A stretch of DNA of 64,000 nt, from the NCBI GenBank assembly GCA_947396885.1, contig OX377202.1, positions 558,001 to 622,000 on the forward strand, read 5' to 3'. The translations under genes were made by a program, and so were the position numbers. This document shows, in pieces, positions 32,001 to 41,100 of the stretch (its first letter is position 1; every line of letters starts with the position of its first letter). This stretch comes from Heligmosomoides polygyrus polygyrus (Eukaryota; Nematoda; Chromadorea; Rhabditida; Heligmosomidae). The notes below the pieces were generated by a model that worked only from the letters and a program-made list of their open reading frames with translations, was not told where the DNA came from and ran no database searches.

Positions 32001-35000
32001 GGCGCAGAGTTTGCCAGCAAGGCGCGTTAACCTCCTATAATCCGATTTTTATCCGATTTTATCCGAATCATTGCGTTTTTCAAAACCCCGGATCTTCGGA
32101 TGATTCAGATGAGGGTAATTTTGAAAACCCCGGATCTTCGGATGATTCAGATGAGGACAATTTTAGAAACCCCGGATCTTCGGATGATTCAGATGAGGGC
32201 AATTCTCGACCGAGCCGGATTTCGGATAATCCGAAACCGGATAAATCCGGCCGGATATCCGAAAATGTATGATTCGGATCCCATGTCTAGTACGCAGTGA
32301 GTAATGCTCAATAAGCGAACCGGATTTTCTCAACTCTCTTGGAAGCAAAATAACTTCATTAGGAGCCATTAGGTTGTCCCATAAGTCTTCGCCGTTTTTT
32401 TTTTCAACGATTCACTGCAGATTTCGCCGGCGGCCTCCTGCATAGCGCTGCATAACTTTCGAAAGAGAATGATTTGCTCTATCTGAACATGTACTGCATT
32501 TCTTTTTTTAATCATGAATTTTGTCAATTTTTAGGTCGTTGAAGTGAAAAGTGAAAAAGTGAAAAAGTAGCCATTTGCGCACTTGTTCTCTCCGCTTAGG
32601 TTTGTAATTTTTTGCGCAGTTTTTTTGAAGACAACGTTCTGTACTACAAGAATATGTGTTGGTCCTATTTGCTCATTTGTCCTTTATTGATTTTTAGGCC
32701 ATCAAATTGGGACGTCCGAAGGAGGATGGTTATTTTTGCCGACAGCTCCTGCTCTGTGGTTGGACGTTTTGGGGTTGGTGTTATATGTCATTCGAAAGCG
32801 AATATCTTTCTCTATAAGAATATGTGTCGCGTTTATTGATTTCTATTGAATTTCAACAAAATGCCAAAAGAGAAAAATCGTCTTCACCAACAACTCCTTC
32901 TCCTTCTTCGGTTGTTGATATTCGACAGAAATCAGCGTGAGCCAATAAACGCGACACAAATTCTTACTGAGCAAGACATCCTCTTCCAAGCGACATATGA
33001 CACCAAGCAAAAAAGTCCAACCACAGAACCGGAGTTTTGGTAAAAATTCGGACGGAAAAGTCGGAATTCCCAATTTGATGGACTAAAAATCAATAAAGAA
33101 CAAGTGAGAAAATAGGACCAACACATATTCTTGTAGTACACAACATTGTCCTCCAAGTGCTATAAAAAACTGAGCAAAAAATTACAAACCTAAGTGGAGA
33201 GAACAAGTGCGCAAATGGCTACTTTTTCACTTTTCATTTTTCACTTCAACGACCTAAAAAATTGGCAAAATTCATGATGAGAAAAGAAATGCAATACACG
33301 TTCTGATAGAGCAAATCATTCTCTTTCGAAAGCTATGCAGCGCTATGCAAGAGACCGCCGGCGAAATCTGCAGTGAATCGTTGAAAAAAACGGCGGGGAC
33401 TTATGGGACAACCTAATACATATGCGGGTAAATGCAACTAAGTCATGAGCTGTTCTCCGCTAACAGATTTTTTTCTGATATAACATGCCCCCACTCCTTG
33501 TCATACAGCCAATCACAGAGTTCTTAGTTTTTCCGCTGATTGCCTTTGTTGTTTGTTATTGGCCGAATAAACATAAATATATACACAATTCTCATAGAAG
33601 TTAACTTCAAAAGGGCACATCTAGCGTTTGCGTAATCAATTACTAGATTTGAAAGTTCTGGCGGTTTTTGGGCAACCGCTTTTCGTTCCTTTGTTACTGA
33701 ATCAATACTGAACTTACTTCGTATTTTTATACAACATCTAATACGAGTTCTTCGCTCTATCTGACAGAGCAATTGTGTTTCTTTGAAGGCTTATTGAAGT
33801 ATACCGAAAGAGCAATTCCGAACGATATTTCATTTCAATTCCAAACTGGGTCAATCCGCATTCGAAGCAGCCCGGCAGATCAGCCATGTGTGGGGGCCGA
33901 ATAATGTTGGAGGAAGGACCGCGGCGCAGCGGTGGTTCGAGAAATTTCGTTCCGAAGATACCAACCTTGAAGATGCATCCAAATCGGCAGACCGTAAGCA
34001 ATCCAGGACGACGATTTGAAGGCCTTCATGGAAACCAGTCCAAACAGCAAACAGTCCGTGAGACTGCAGAAGGTCCAGGAGTCAGTAGAACTGCTGTTGC
34101 TTCGAAACATCTTGGGAAGGTGAGAAAGGTCGGAAAGAGATGTCCCACGATCACCAGAAATCGTCGCGTTTCGAAATCTGTCCCTTGCTTCCCCGGAATC
34201 AAAACAACCCGCTTTTGGATCGAGTCACGTGCGCTACAAGATAACATAAGACAATCAGGGCAGTGGGCAGATGTTGACGAATCCCCCAGGCACTTCCCGA
34301 ATTCTACCAGAAAAATAATCCGGTAACAGTGTCGTGGACGGCGACTGGCGTGATTCACTGCAACATTCTAAAACTAGGCCGAAGGACGGGAAGTCCTACT
34401 GTGACGAAGTCGACGAGTTGCACCTAAAATCGCGTGAGCTGCAGCCGGCACTGGTCTTCTGCACGACCACGCCCTCCCACACGTATTGCAAATCTCCGTG
34501 CGAAAATTGGAGGCACCAGGAGCTGAAGTTCTGCCTCACCCGCCGGACTCACCAGACATTGCGACTGTCACGTTTATAAGTACTTTCAGAGTTTCCTCGC
34601 TGGTAGAGCCTTCGTAAATCAGGACCACCCAAGAACAGCAGGCTTTCTAGGATTTGTCGCATCTCGACCATCCAGTTTTTCGCTGATGTGGAATTATTCA
34701 ACAAGTGTCGCCTTGCAAAGGGAGTGCTGATCCGAATGGTGCTTACGTCGAGTGAATCCGGTGACTATAAAGAATGTTATGATTGTCTGAAGTGGACCAG
34801 TCAAAACCGCCAAAACATTCCGGCCAACCTATCTATTTGAATTAACGACCTTATCGTAGCGGAACGTTTCAAAATCAATTCAGTGGGTCTTAAACGTGCT
34901 ACTTCCGGATTTTGTAAATGTTCGCACTGGTCATTTTTGATCATTCTGTGAAATCCGTGTTCGGAGCGTTAAGTAACCTCAAAACAACGAGAGAATTCCA

Positions 35001-35440
35001 AGTATTTTTATTTTTGAATATTTTCAAATATCGGAATTCTGAAGCATACAGCATGCTTCTTGTTTCATAGTTCTAGACGAATTTCGTTGTGCTTCAGGGA
35101 TGCCACGAAAAGCTCCTACGATGGCTCGACGAGCAGACGTACATCTTTGCCGGTGTAGGCTTCGGCTTTGCAGCGCTCATGGTACGACGATTTCAAACGA
35201 TTATCGATTTGTGCTGTTGCGGGCGATCACCTGCCTTGGAGAGGACTTTGCACGAGTGGCACTTTGCCATGCCTTCAATTTTTGTGGTTTACCAAAAGAA
35301 TCGGATCCCTGTGGGGGTTTTCGAAGCAAATTTCTCCTAGTCCGCGTCATCGTCCTGTTTTTCAGGCAATCGGAATGGGGATTTCGTTGGTGCTGTGTAA
35401 CAGCGTGAAGTACTACGCGTTCGTGCGGGATGAGTACTAG
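22990..35440 (+). CDS. Tetraspanin, complete gene with alternative large-loop exons
   Basis: Exons: 22990-23058, 23445-23549, 24310-24414, 24505-24579, then two versions of the large-loop start (25576-25677 or 26927-27052) and of its CCG part (27109-27324 or 27600-27809), then 35098-35181 and 35366-35440. Every exon length is a multiple of three. TM1 spans exons 1-2, TM2 is YIAIVAGAASLFVGFIGCCG, TM3 lies across exons 3-4, and TM4 is FAGVGFGFAALM plus AIGMGISLVLC. The large extracellular loop has the family-defining CCG, P-x-S-C-C and a later GC. Predicted length is about 274 or 284 residues, normal for tetraspanins, which organise membrane protein complexes. The intron before exon 35098 is 7.3 kb and packed with transposons. 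Confidence 0.9.
23445..23549 (+). CDS. Tetraspanin exon 2
   Basis: Acceptor GTGTTCAG. It encodes the rest of TM1 (SGLALLFVGLWMLL) and the small extracellular loop (DPKRNYILHLVDFSEDDPLL). Donor CTG|GTCAGT. Confidence 0.88.
23805..23882. repeat. Perfect 15-bp inverted repeat in tetraspanin intron 2
   Basis: ATGCCAGCCAATCAG (23805-23819) and its exact complement CTGATTGGCTGGCAT (23868-23882) enclose a 48-base loop. Each arm contains a CCAAT pentamer. It may be a small MITE relic or a regulatory hairpin; neither is shown. Confidence 0.8.
24107..24125. repeat. Short hairpin shared with the SINE tail
   Basis: GGAATGCG TGG CGCATTCC is an 8-bp perfect stem. The SINE at 19101 carries a near-identical GAATGCGTGGCGCAT, so this may be a remnant of the same SINE family. 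Confidence 0.45.
24310..24414 (+). CDS. Tetraspanin exon 3
   Basis: Acceptor TTTTTCCAG. It encodes TM2 with the conserved GCCG turn (GFIGCCGAVQRMRCLIVG) and the start of TM3. Donor GGG|GTGGGT. Confidence 0.9.
24505..24579 (+). CDS. Tetraspanin exon 4
   Basis: Acceptor GGAATTTCAG. It encodes TM3 (FMLCLFALFLADVSIGTLAL) and VFRNK at the start of the large loop. Donor AAG|GTGAGG. The intron before it is 90 bases. Confidence 0.9.
25576..25677 (+). CDS. Tetraspanin exon 5a, first large-loop start variant
   Basis: Acceptor ATCTGCAG. The 34 residues begin FANGQLTVYIKNMTHNRYNR and end LLDTVQFY, the helix that precedes the CCG motif in tetraspanins. Donor TAT|GTGAGT. Phase 0 on both sides makes it interchangeable with exon 5b. 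Confidence 0.85.
25987..26308. mobile_element. Harbinger-like MITE, 322 bp, TAA duplication
   Basis: Inverted ends GGCCCCTGTTATACTCCCGC and the complement ending TATAACAGGGGCC, with TAA at 25984-25986 and 26309-26311. Very GC-rich and palindromic inside (CCGCGG words). An internal GTTATACTTCCCGC end-like motif near 26119 hints at nesting. It lies between tetraspanin exons 5a and 5b. Confidence 0.88.
26676..26842. mobile_element. Harbinger-like MITE, GAACCTGTTCATAG family, copy 2 (167 bp)
   Basis: Left end GAACCTGCTCATAGTTCG, right end in complement GAACCTGTTCACACTTGG, with TTA at 26673-26675 and 26843-26845. The right end lies 84 bases before tetraspanin exon 5b, within its upstream intron. 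A third related end (GTCGTGAACTATGAACAGG) stands alone at about 28092-28110. Confidence 0.85.
26927..27052 (+). CDS. Tetraspanin exon 5b, second large-loop start variant
   Basis: Acceptor CCTGTTAG. The 42 residues begin LASSDSTLEDNLKTLVSFSY and end TMLDKLQFY, matching the end of exon 5a (LLDTVQFY). Donor TAC|GTGAGT. Same phase as 5a. Followed by a 56-base intron to exon 6a. Confidence 0.83.
27109..27324 (+). CDS. Tetraspanin exon 6a, first CCG variant
   Basis: Acceptor CGCTTTCAG. Starts EECCGVSSADDYLASRWMAL and contains PLSCCRQILG and ARCQQANAKSV, so CCG, P-x-S-C-C and a fifth Cys are all present. Donor GCA|GTGAGT. 72 codons, phase 0. A run of G follows at about 27332. Confidence 0.87.
27600..27809 (+). 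CDS. Tetraspanin exon 6b, second CCG variant
   Basis: Acceptor GTGTTTCAG. Starts QQCCGGESPRDYLNSFWFIT and contains PPSCCRQSQMG and DPMCTTYAYDSQ. Same motif order, phase and splice sites as exon 6a, differing in the region between CCG and SCC that usually carries binding specificity. Donor GTC|GTGAGT. Confidence 0.88.
27854..27903. repeat. 12-bp perfect inverted repeat after exon 6b
   Basis: GATGGGCGGAGT (27854-27865) and ACTCCGCCCATC (27892-27903) enclose 26 bases. It lies 44 bases beyond the exon 6b donor and could form an intronic hairpin. No function shown. Confidence 0.75.
28111..28639 (+). other. AT-rich intron sequence of the tetraspanin gene
   Basis: AT-rich sequence in the 7.3 kb intron between exons 6b and 7. 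No element end or exon recognised. Confidence 0.5.
28640..29440. repeat. R1 foldback repeat, copy 6
   Basis: Left units CACCTCAAATTCGACGCTTC (28652) and core GATTGCGCCATGCACTCGTC (28909). Right core GGACTAGTGCGTTGTGCGAC (29097) and outer units such as GATGGTCAGTTTGGTATTAG (29357). It sits in the large tetraspanin intron. Confidence 0.58.
29441..29762 (+). other. Intron sequence, nothing recognised
   Basis: A short stretch between R1 copy 6 and the hAT-like element, with no features found. Confidence 0.45.
29833..29950. repeat. Left subterminal 42-bp tandem repeats of the hAT-like element
   Basis: Three units starting at 29835, 29877 and 29919, each containing CCCCGGATCTTCGGATGATT. The last unit is incomplete. 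Same orientation as the right-hand set. Confidence 0.9.
30428..30820. repeat. Left arm of inner inverted repeat with tRNA-like module
   Basis: Begins near GGGAAGGGTCTGAAGCG and includes AGGAATAATCGCCACTCCTC. Its inverted counterpart is at about 31570-31955. The tRNA-like part has an A box TAGCGCAGTCGATAG (30652) and a B-like GGTTCGACTTTTC (30696), without a complete tRNA fold. It could be a SINE copy. Confidence 0.7.
31570..31955. repeat. Right arm of inner inverted repeat with tRNA-like module
   Basis: In complement it reads GGGAAGGGTCTGATAGCG, AGGAATAATCGCCACCCC, an A-box-like GGAGCGCAATGGGTAG (31716-31731) and a good B box GGTTCGATCC (31678-31687). It pairs with the left arm with perhaps 75 percent identity by eye. 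Confidence 0.7.
32083..32200. repeat. Right subterminal 42-bp tandem repeats of the hAT-like element
   Basis: Three units starting at 32085, 32127 and 32169 with the same CCCCGGATCTTCGGATGATT core as the left set, in the same rather than inverted orientation. Confidence 0.9.
32369..33416. mobile_element. 1.05 kb palindromic foldback element with mariner-like TIRs
   Basis: The left end TTAGGTTGTCCCATAAGTCT and right end complement (ACTTATGGGACAACCTAA) start two arms of about 500 bp. The arms remain recognisably inverted to a centre near 32890, including TCAACGATTCACTGCAGATT and AAGAATATGTGT motifs on both sides. TA follows the right end; CA precedes the left, a possible mutated TA. There is no transposase. 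Its ends place it with mariner/Tc1-type elements. Confidence 0.85.
33643..34831 (+). mobile_element. Mariner-family DNA transposon 3, decayed
   Basis: The right end in complement reads AGGTTGGCCGGAATGTTTTG then GCGGTTTTG; the left candidate is TAGATTTGAAAGTTCTGGCG then GTTTTTGGG at 33643. The TIRs are imperfect, so the limits are tentative. The interior is a mariner transposase relic of normal length. Confidence 0.65.
33831..34755 (+). pseudogene. Mariner transposase relic with several frameshifts and stops
   Basis: Readable blocks in order: HFNSKLGQSAFEAARQISHV, AAQRWFEKFRSEDTNLED, QTVRETAEGPGVSRTAVASK, HLGKVRKVGK, VSWTATGVIHCNIL (the first catalytic Asp would be at the T after VSW), KYFQSFLAGRAF, and a C-terminus ADPNGAYVE with TGA at 34753-34755. 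Frames change repeatedly. The second and third catalytic motifs are not clear. It lies in the large tetraspanin intron. Confidence 0.78.
35098..35181 (+). CDS. Tetraspanin exon 7
   Basis: Acceptor GTGCTTCAG. Encodes GCHEKLLRWLDEQTYIFAGV then GFGFAALM: the last loop cysteine (GC) and the start of TM4. Donor ATG|GTACGA. Confidence 0.88.
35366..35440 (+). CDS. Tetraspanin exon 8, terminal
   Basis: Acceptor TTTTTCAG. Encodes AIGMGISLVLCNSVKYYAFV, RDEY and TAG: the end of TM4 and a short cytoplasmic tail. Confidence 0.88.
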   Translation, partial: AIGMGISLVLCNSVKYYAFVRDEY

Positions 35441-35556
35441 TCGAGCGAGCACCGCCACTTGTCCAGCTCGAAAATATTTTCTACCATGTTCTTCTCCAAG
35501 ACTGTTGTTGATGTTGCTATCCTGATCTCATGTTACTCTGTTATCTGCGTCGAGGG

Positions 35557-35562
35557 AATAAA
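35557..35562 (+). terminator. Polyadenylation signal of the tetraspanin gene
   Basis: AATAAA lies 117 bases after the tetraspanin stop codon. The satellite edge begins about 100 bases further on. Confidence 0.7.
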
Positions 35563-35665
35563 AGTGTCGATCCCTCTCTGCTGCGTTTTCGTTGAACTGA
35601 AGGCGTTCCCCGAGAGACTTCCCTCATGTCAGTCATAAAGAGATCTGTGCCTCGCCAAAGCAACG

Positions 35666-35725
35666 GACCTACGTCCTTAATTACCCCCCCCCCCTCGAAG
35701 TTTGAGCGCGATCAGAGGCGACGAC
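35666..35725 (-). repeat. Partial inverted satellite monomer at the array edge
   Basis: GACCTACGTCCTTAATTACC, then a C run, then CGAAGTTTGAGCGCGATC and GCGACGAC match the complement of the 125-bp monomer over about 60 bases. The run of 13 C replaces the five to six C expected. The direct array begins about 13 bases later. Confidence 0.9.
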
Positions 35726-36750
35726 AGAATGAGAAATTAAATGACAGTGGCAGGTCGCGATCTGTTGATCTGCGGAGTCGAAATTGTGAATTTGGCGTTC
35801 GGTCGTCGCGTCGGATCGCGCTCAAACTTCGCCTACGGGGGTAATTAGGGGCGTAGGTCACGAAAATGACAGTGGCAGGTCGCGATCTGTTGATCTGCGG
35901 AGTCGAAATTGTGAATTTGGCGTTCGGTCGTCGCGTCGGATCGCGCTTAAACTTCGCCTACGGGGGTAATTAGGGGCGTAGGTCACGAAAATGACAGTGG
36001 CAGGTCGCGATCTGTTGATCTGCGGAGTCGAAATTGTGAATTTGGCGTTCGGTCGTCGCGTCGGATCGCGCTCAAACTTCGCCTACGGGGTAATTAGTGG
36101 CGTAGGTCATGAAAATGACAGTGGCAGGTCGCGATCTGTTGATCTGCGGAGTCGAAATTGTGAATTTGGCGTTCGGTCGTCGCGTCGGATCGCGCTCAAA
36201 CTTCGCCTACGGGGGTAATTAGGGGCGTAGGTCACGAAAATGACAGTGGCAGGTCGCGATCTGTTGATCTGCGGAGTCGAAATTGTGAATTTGGCGTTCG
36301 GTCGTCGCGTCGGATAGCGCTCAAACTTCGCCTACGGGGGTAATTAGGGGCGTAGGTCACGAAAATGACAGTGGCAGGTCGCGATCTGTTGATCTGCGGA
36401 GTCGAAACTGTGAATTTGGCGTTCGGTCGTCGCGTCGGATCGCGCTCAAACTTCGCCTACGGGGGTAATTAGGGGCGTAGGTCACGAAAATGACAGTGGC
36501 AGGTCGCGATCTGTTGATCTGCGGAGTCGAAATTGTGAATTTGGCGTTCGGTCGTCGCGTCGGATAGCGCTCAAACTTCGCCTACGGGGGTAATTAAGGG
36601 CGTAGGTCACGAAAATGACAGTGGCAGGTCGCGATCTGTTGATCTGCGGAGTCGAAATTGTGAATTTGGCGTTCGGTCGTCGCGTCGGATAGCGCTCAAA
36701 CTTCGCCTACGGGGGTAATTAAGGGCGTAGGTCACGAAAATGACAGTGGC

Positions 36751-39700
36751 AGGACGCGATCTGTTGATCTGCGGAGTCGAAATTGTGAATTTGGCGTTCG
36801 GTCGTCGCGTCGGATAGCGCTCAAACTTCGCCTACGGGGGTAATTAGGGGCGTAGGTCACGAAAATGACAGTGGCAGGTCGCGATCTGTTGATCTGCGGA
36901 GTCGAAATTGTGAATTTGGCGTTCGGTCGTCGCGTCGGATAGCGCTCAAACTTCGCCTACGGGGGTAATTAGGGGCGTAGGTCACGAAAATGACAGTGGC
37001 AGGTCGCGATCTGTTGATCTGCGGAGTCGAAATTGTGAATTTGGCGTTCGGTCGTCGCGTCGGATGGCGCTCAAACTTCGCCTACGGGGGTAATTAGGGG
37101 CGTAGGTCACGAAAATGACAGTGGCAGGTCGCGATCTGTTGATCTGCGGAGTCGAAATTGTGAATTTGGCGTTCGGTCGTCGCGTCGGATAGCGCTCAAA
37201 CTTCGCCTACGGGGGTAATTAAGGGCGTAGGTCACGAAAATGACAGTGGCAGGTCGCGATCTGTTGATCTGCGGAGTCGAAATTGTGAATTTGGCGTTCG
37301 GTCGTCGCGTCGGATAGCGCTCAAACTTCGCCTACGGGGGTAATTAAGGGCGTAGGTCACGAAAATGACAGTGGCAGGACGCGATCTGTTGATCTGCGGA
37401 GTCGAAATTATGAATTTGGCGTTCGGTCGTCGCGTCGGATAGCGCTCAAACTTCGCCTACGGGGGTAATTAGGGGCGTAGGTCACGAAAATGACAGTGGC
37501 AGGTCGCGATCTGTTGATCTGCGGAGTCGAAATTGTGAATTTGGCGTTCGGTCGTCGTGTCGGATCGCGCTCAAACTTCGCCTACGGGGGTAATTAGGGG
37601 CGTAGGTCACGAAAATGACAGTGGCAGGTCGCGATCTGTTGATCTGCGGAGTCGAAATTGTGAATTTGGCGTTCGGTCGTCGCGTCGGATAGCGCTCAAA
37701 CTTCGCCTACGGGGGTAACTAAGGGCGTAGGTCACGAAAATGACAGTGGCAGGTCGCGATCTGTTGATCTGCGGAGTCGAAATTGTGAATTTGGCGTTCG
37801 GTCGTCGTGTCGGATCGCGCTCAAACTTCGCCTACGGGGGTAATTAAGGGCATAGGTCACGAAAATGACAGTGGCAGGTCGCGATCTGTTGATCTGCGGA
37901 GTCGAAATTGTGAATTTGGCGTTCGGTCGTCGCGTCGGATAGCGCTCAAACTTCGCCTACGGGGGTAATTAAGGGCGTAGGTCACGAAAATGACAGTGGC
38001 AGGACGCGATCTGTTGATCTGCGGAGTCGAAATTGTGAATTTGGCGTTCGGTCGTCGCGTCGGATAGCGCTCAAACTTCGCCTACGGGGGTAATTAGGGG
38101 CGTAGGTCACGAAAATGACAGTGGCAGGTCGCGATCTGTTGATCTGCGGAGTCGAAATTGTGAATTTGGCGTTCGGTCGTCGTGTCGGATCGCGCTCAAA
38201 CTTCGCCTACGGGGGTAATTAGGGGCGTAGGTCACGAAAATGACAGTGGCAGGTCGCGATCTGTTGATCTGCGGAGTCGAAATTGTGAATTTGGCGTTCG
38301 GTCGTCGTGTCGGATCGCGCTCAAACTTCGCCTACGGGGTAATTAGTGGCGTAGGTCATGAAAATGACAGTGGCAGGTCGCGATCTGTTGATCTGCGGAG
38401 TCGAAATTGTGAATTTGGCGTTCGGTCGTCGCGTCGGATAGCGCTCAAACTTCGCCTACGGGGGTAATTAAGGGCGTAGGTCACGAAAATGACAGTGGCA
38501 GGACGCGATCTGTTGATCTGCGGAGTCGAAATTGTGAATTTGGCGTTCGGTCGTCGCGTCGGATAGCGCTCAAACTTCGCCTACGGGGGTAATTAGGGGC
38601 GTAGGTCACGAAAATGACAGTGGCAGGTCGCGATCTGTTGATCTGCGGAGTCGAAATTGTGAATTTGGCGTTCGGTCGTCGTGTCGGATCGCGCTCAAAC
38701 TTCGCCTACGGGGGTAATTAGGGGCGTAGGTCACGAAAATGACAGTGGCAGGTCGCGATCTGTTGATCTGCGGAGTCGAAATTGTGAATTTGGCGTTCGG
38801 TCGTCGTGTCGGATCGCGCTCAAACTTCGCCTACGGGGTAATTAGTGGCGTAGGTCATGAAAATGACAGTGGCAGGTCGCGATCTGTTGATCTGCGGAGT
38901 CGAAATTGTGAATTTGGCGTTCGGTCGTCGCGTCGGATCGCGCTCAAACTTCGCCTACGGGGGTAATTAGGGGCGTAGGTCACGAAAATGACAGTGGCAG
39001 GTCGCGATCTGTTGATCTGCGGAGTCGAAATTGTGAATTTGGCGTTCGGTCGTCGCGTCGGATAGCGCTCAAACTTCGCCTACGGGGGTAATTAAGGGCG
39101 TAGGTCACGAAAATGACAGTGGCAGGACGCGATCTGTTGATCTGCGGAGTCGAAATTGTGAATTTGGCGTTCGGTCGTCGCGTCGGATAGCGCTCAAACT
39201 TCGCCTACGGGGGTAATTAGGGGCGTAGGTCACGAAAATGACAGTGGCAGGTCGCGATCTGTTGATCTGCGGAGTCGAAATTGTGAATTTGGCGTTCGGT
39301 CGTCGTGTCGGATCGCGCTCAAACTTCGCCTACGGGGGTAATTAGGGGCGTAGGTCACGAAAATGACAGTGGCAGGTCGCGATCTGTTGATCTGCGGAGT
39401 CGAAATTGTGAATTTGGCGTTCGGTCGTCGTGTCGGATCGCGCTCAAACTTCGCCTACGGGGTAATTAGTGGCGTAGGTCATGAAAATGACAGTGGCAGG
39501 TCGCGATCTGTTGATCTGCGGAGTCGAAATTGTGAATTTGGCGTTCGGTCGTCGCGTCGGATCGCGCTCAAACTTCGCCTACGGGGGTAATTAAGGGCAT
39601 AGGTCACGAAAATGACAGTGGCAGGTCGCGATCTGTTGATCTGCGGAGTCGAAATTGTGAATTTGGCGTTCGGTCGTCGCGTCGGATAGCGCTCAAACTT

Positions 39701-41100
39701 CGCCTACGGGGGTAATTAAGGGCGTAGGTCACGAAAATGACAGTGGCAGGACGCGATCTGTTGATCTGCGGAGTCGAAATTGTGAATTTGGCGTTCGGTC
39801 GTCGCGTCGGATAGCGCTCAAACTTCGCCTACGGGGGTAATTAGGGGCGTAGGTCACGAAAATGACAGTGGCAGGTCGCGATCTGTTGATCTGCGGAGTC
39901 GAAATTGTGAATTTGGCGTTCGGTCGTCGTGTCGGATCGCGCTCAAACTTCGCCTACGGGGGTAATTAGGGGCGTAGGTCACGAAAATGACAGTGGCAGG
40001 TCGCGATCTGTTGATCTGCGGAGTCGAAATTGTGAATTTGGCGTTCGGTCGTCGCGTCGGATAGCGCTCAAACTTCGCCTACGGGGGTAACTAAGGGCGT
40101 AGGTCACGAAAATGACAGTGGCAGGTCGCGATCTGTTGATCTGCGGAGTCGAAATTGTGAATTTGGCGTTCGGTCGTCGTGTCGGATCGCGCTCAAACTT
40201 CGCCTACGGGGGTAATTAAGGGCATAGGTCACGAAAATGACAGTGGCAGGTCGCGATCTGTTGATCTGCGGAGTCGAAATTGTGAATTTGGCGTTCGGTC
40301 GTCGCGTCGGATAGCGCTCAAACTTCGCCTACGGGGGTAATTAAGGGCGTAGGTCACGAAAATGACAGTGGCAGGACGCGATCTGTTGATCTGCGGAGTC
40401 GAAATTGTGAATTTGGCGTTCGGTCGTCGCGTCGGATAGCGCTCAAACTTCGCCTACGGGGGTAATTAGGGGCGTAGGTCACGAAAATGACAGTGGCAGG
40501 TCGCGATCTGTTGATCTGCGGAGTCGAAATTGTGAATTTGGCGTTCGGTCGTCGTGTCGGATCGCGCTCAAACTTCGCCTACGGGGGTAATTAGGGGCGT
40601 AGGTCACGAAAATGACAGTGGCAGGTCGCGATCTGTTGATCTGCGGAGTCGAAATTGTGAATTTGGCGTTCGGTCGTCGTGTCGGATCGCGCTCAAACTT
40701 CGCCTACGGGGTAATTAGTGGCGTAGGTCATGAAAATGACAGTGGCAGGTCGCGATCTGTTGATCTGCGGAGTCGAAATTGTGAATTTGGCGTTCGGTCG
40801 TCGCGTCGGATCGCGCTCAAACTTCGCCTACGGGGGTAATTAAGGGCATAGGTCACGAAAATGACAGTGGCAGGTCGCGATCTGTTGATCTGCGGAGTCG
40901 AAATTGTGAATTTGGCGTTCGGTCGTCGCGTCGGATAGCGCTCAAACTTCGCCTACGGGGGTAATTAAGGGCGTAGGTCACGAAAATGACAGTGGCAGGA
41001 CGCGATCTGTTGATCTGCGGAGTCGAAATTGTGAATTTGGCGTTCGGTCGTCGTGTCGGATCGCGCTCAAACTTCGCCTACGGGGGTAATTAGGGGCGTA
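36751..41100 (+). repeat. Satellite block with 5-mer (625 bp) higher-order repeat
   Basis: The rare marker CAGGACGCG recurs with the A at 36751, 37376, 38001, 38500, 39124, 39748, 40373 and 40997: spacings 625, 625, 499, 624, 624, 625 and 624. The 124-base variant recurs from 39363 to 40612 to 41861 at 1249, so two pentamers also form a 10-mer. Confidence 0.9.

Larger units (their letters stand above)
29771..32289. mobile_element. hAT-like nonautonomous transposon, 2519 bp, exact 8-bp duplication
   Basis: Terminal inverted repeats TAGACATTGGATCCGA (left) and, in complement, TAGACATGGGATCCGA (right). Perfect 8-bp target duplication GTACGCAG at 29763-29770 and 32290-32297. The TAG start, short TIR and 8-bp duplication define the hAT superfamily. 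No transposase is readable. Near each end lie three 42-bp repeats in the same orientation. Inside is a pair of inverted arms (about 30428-30820 and 31570-31955), each with a tRNA-like module. It lies in the large tetraspanin intron. Confidence 0.9.
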
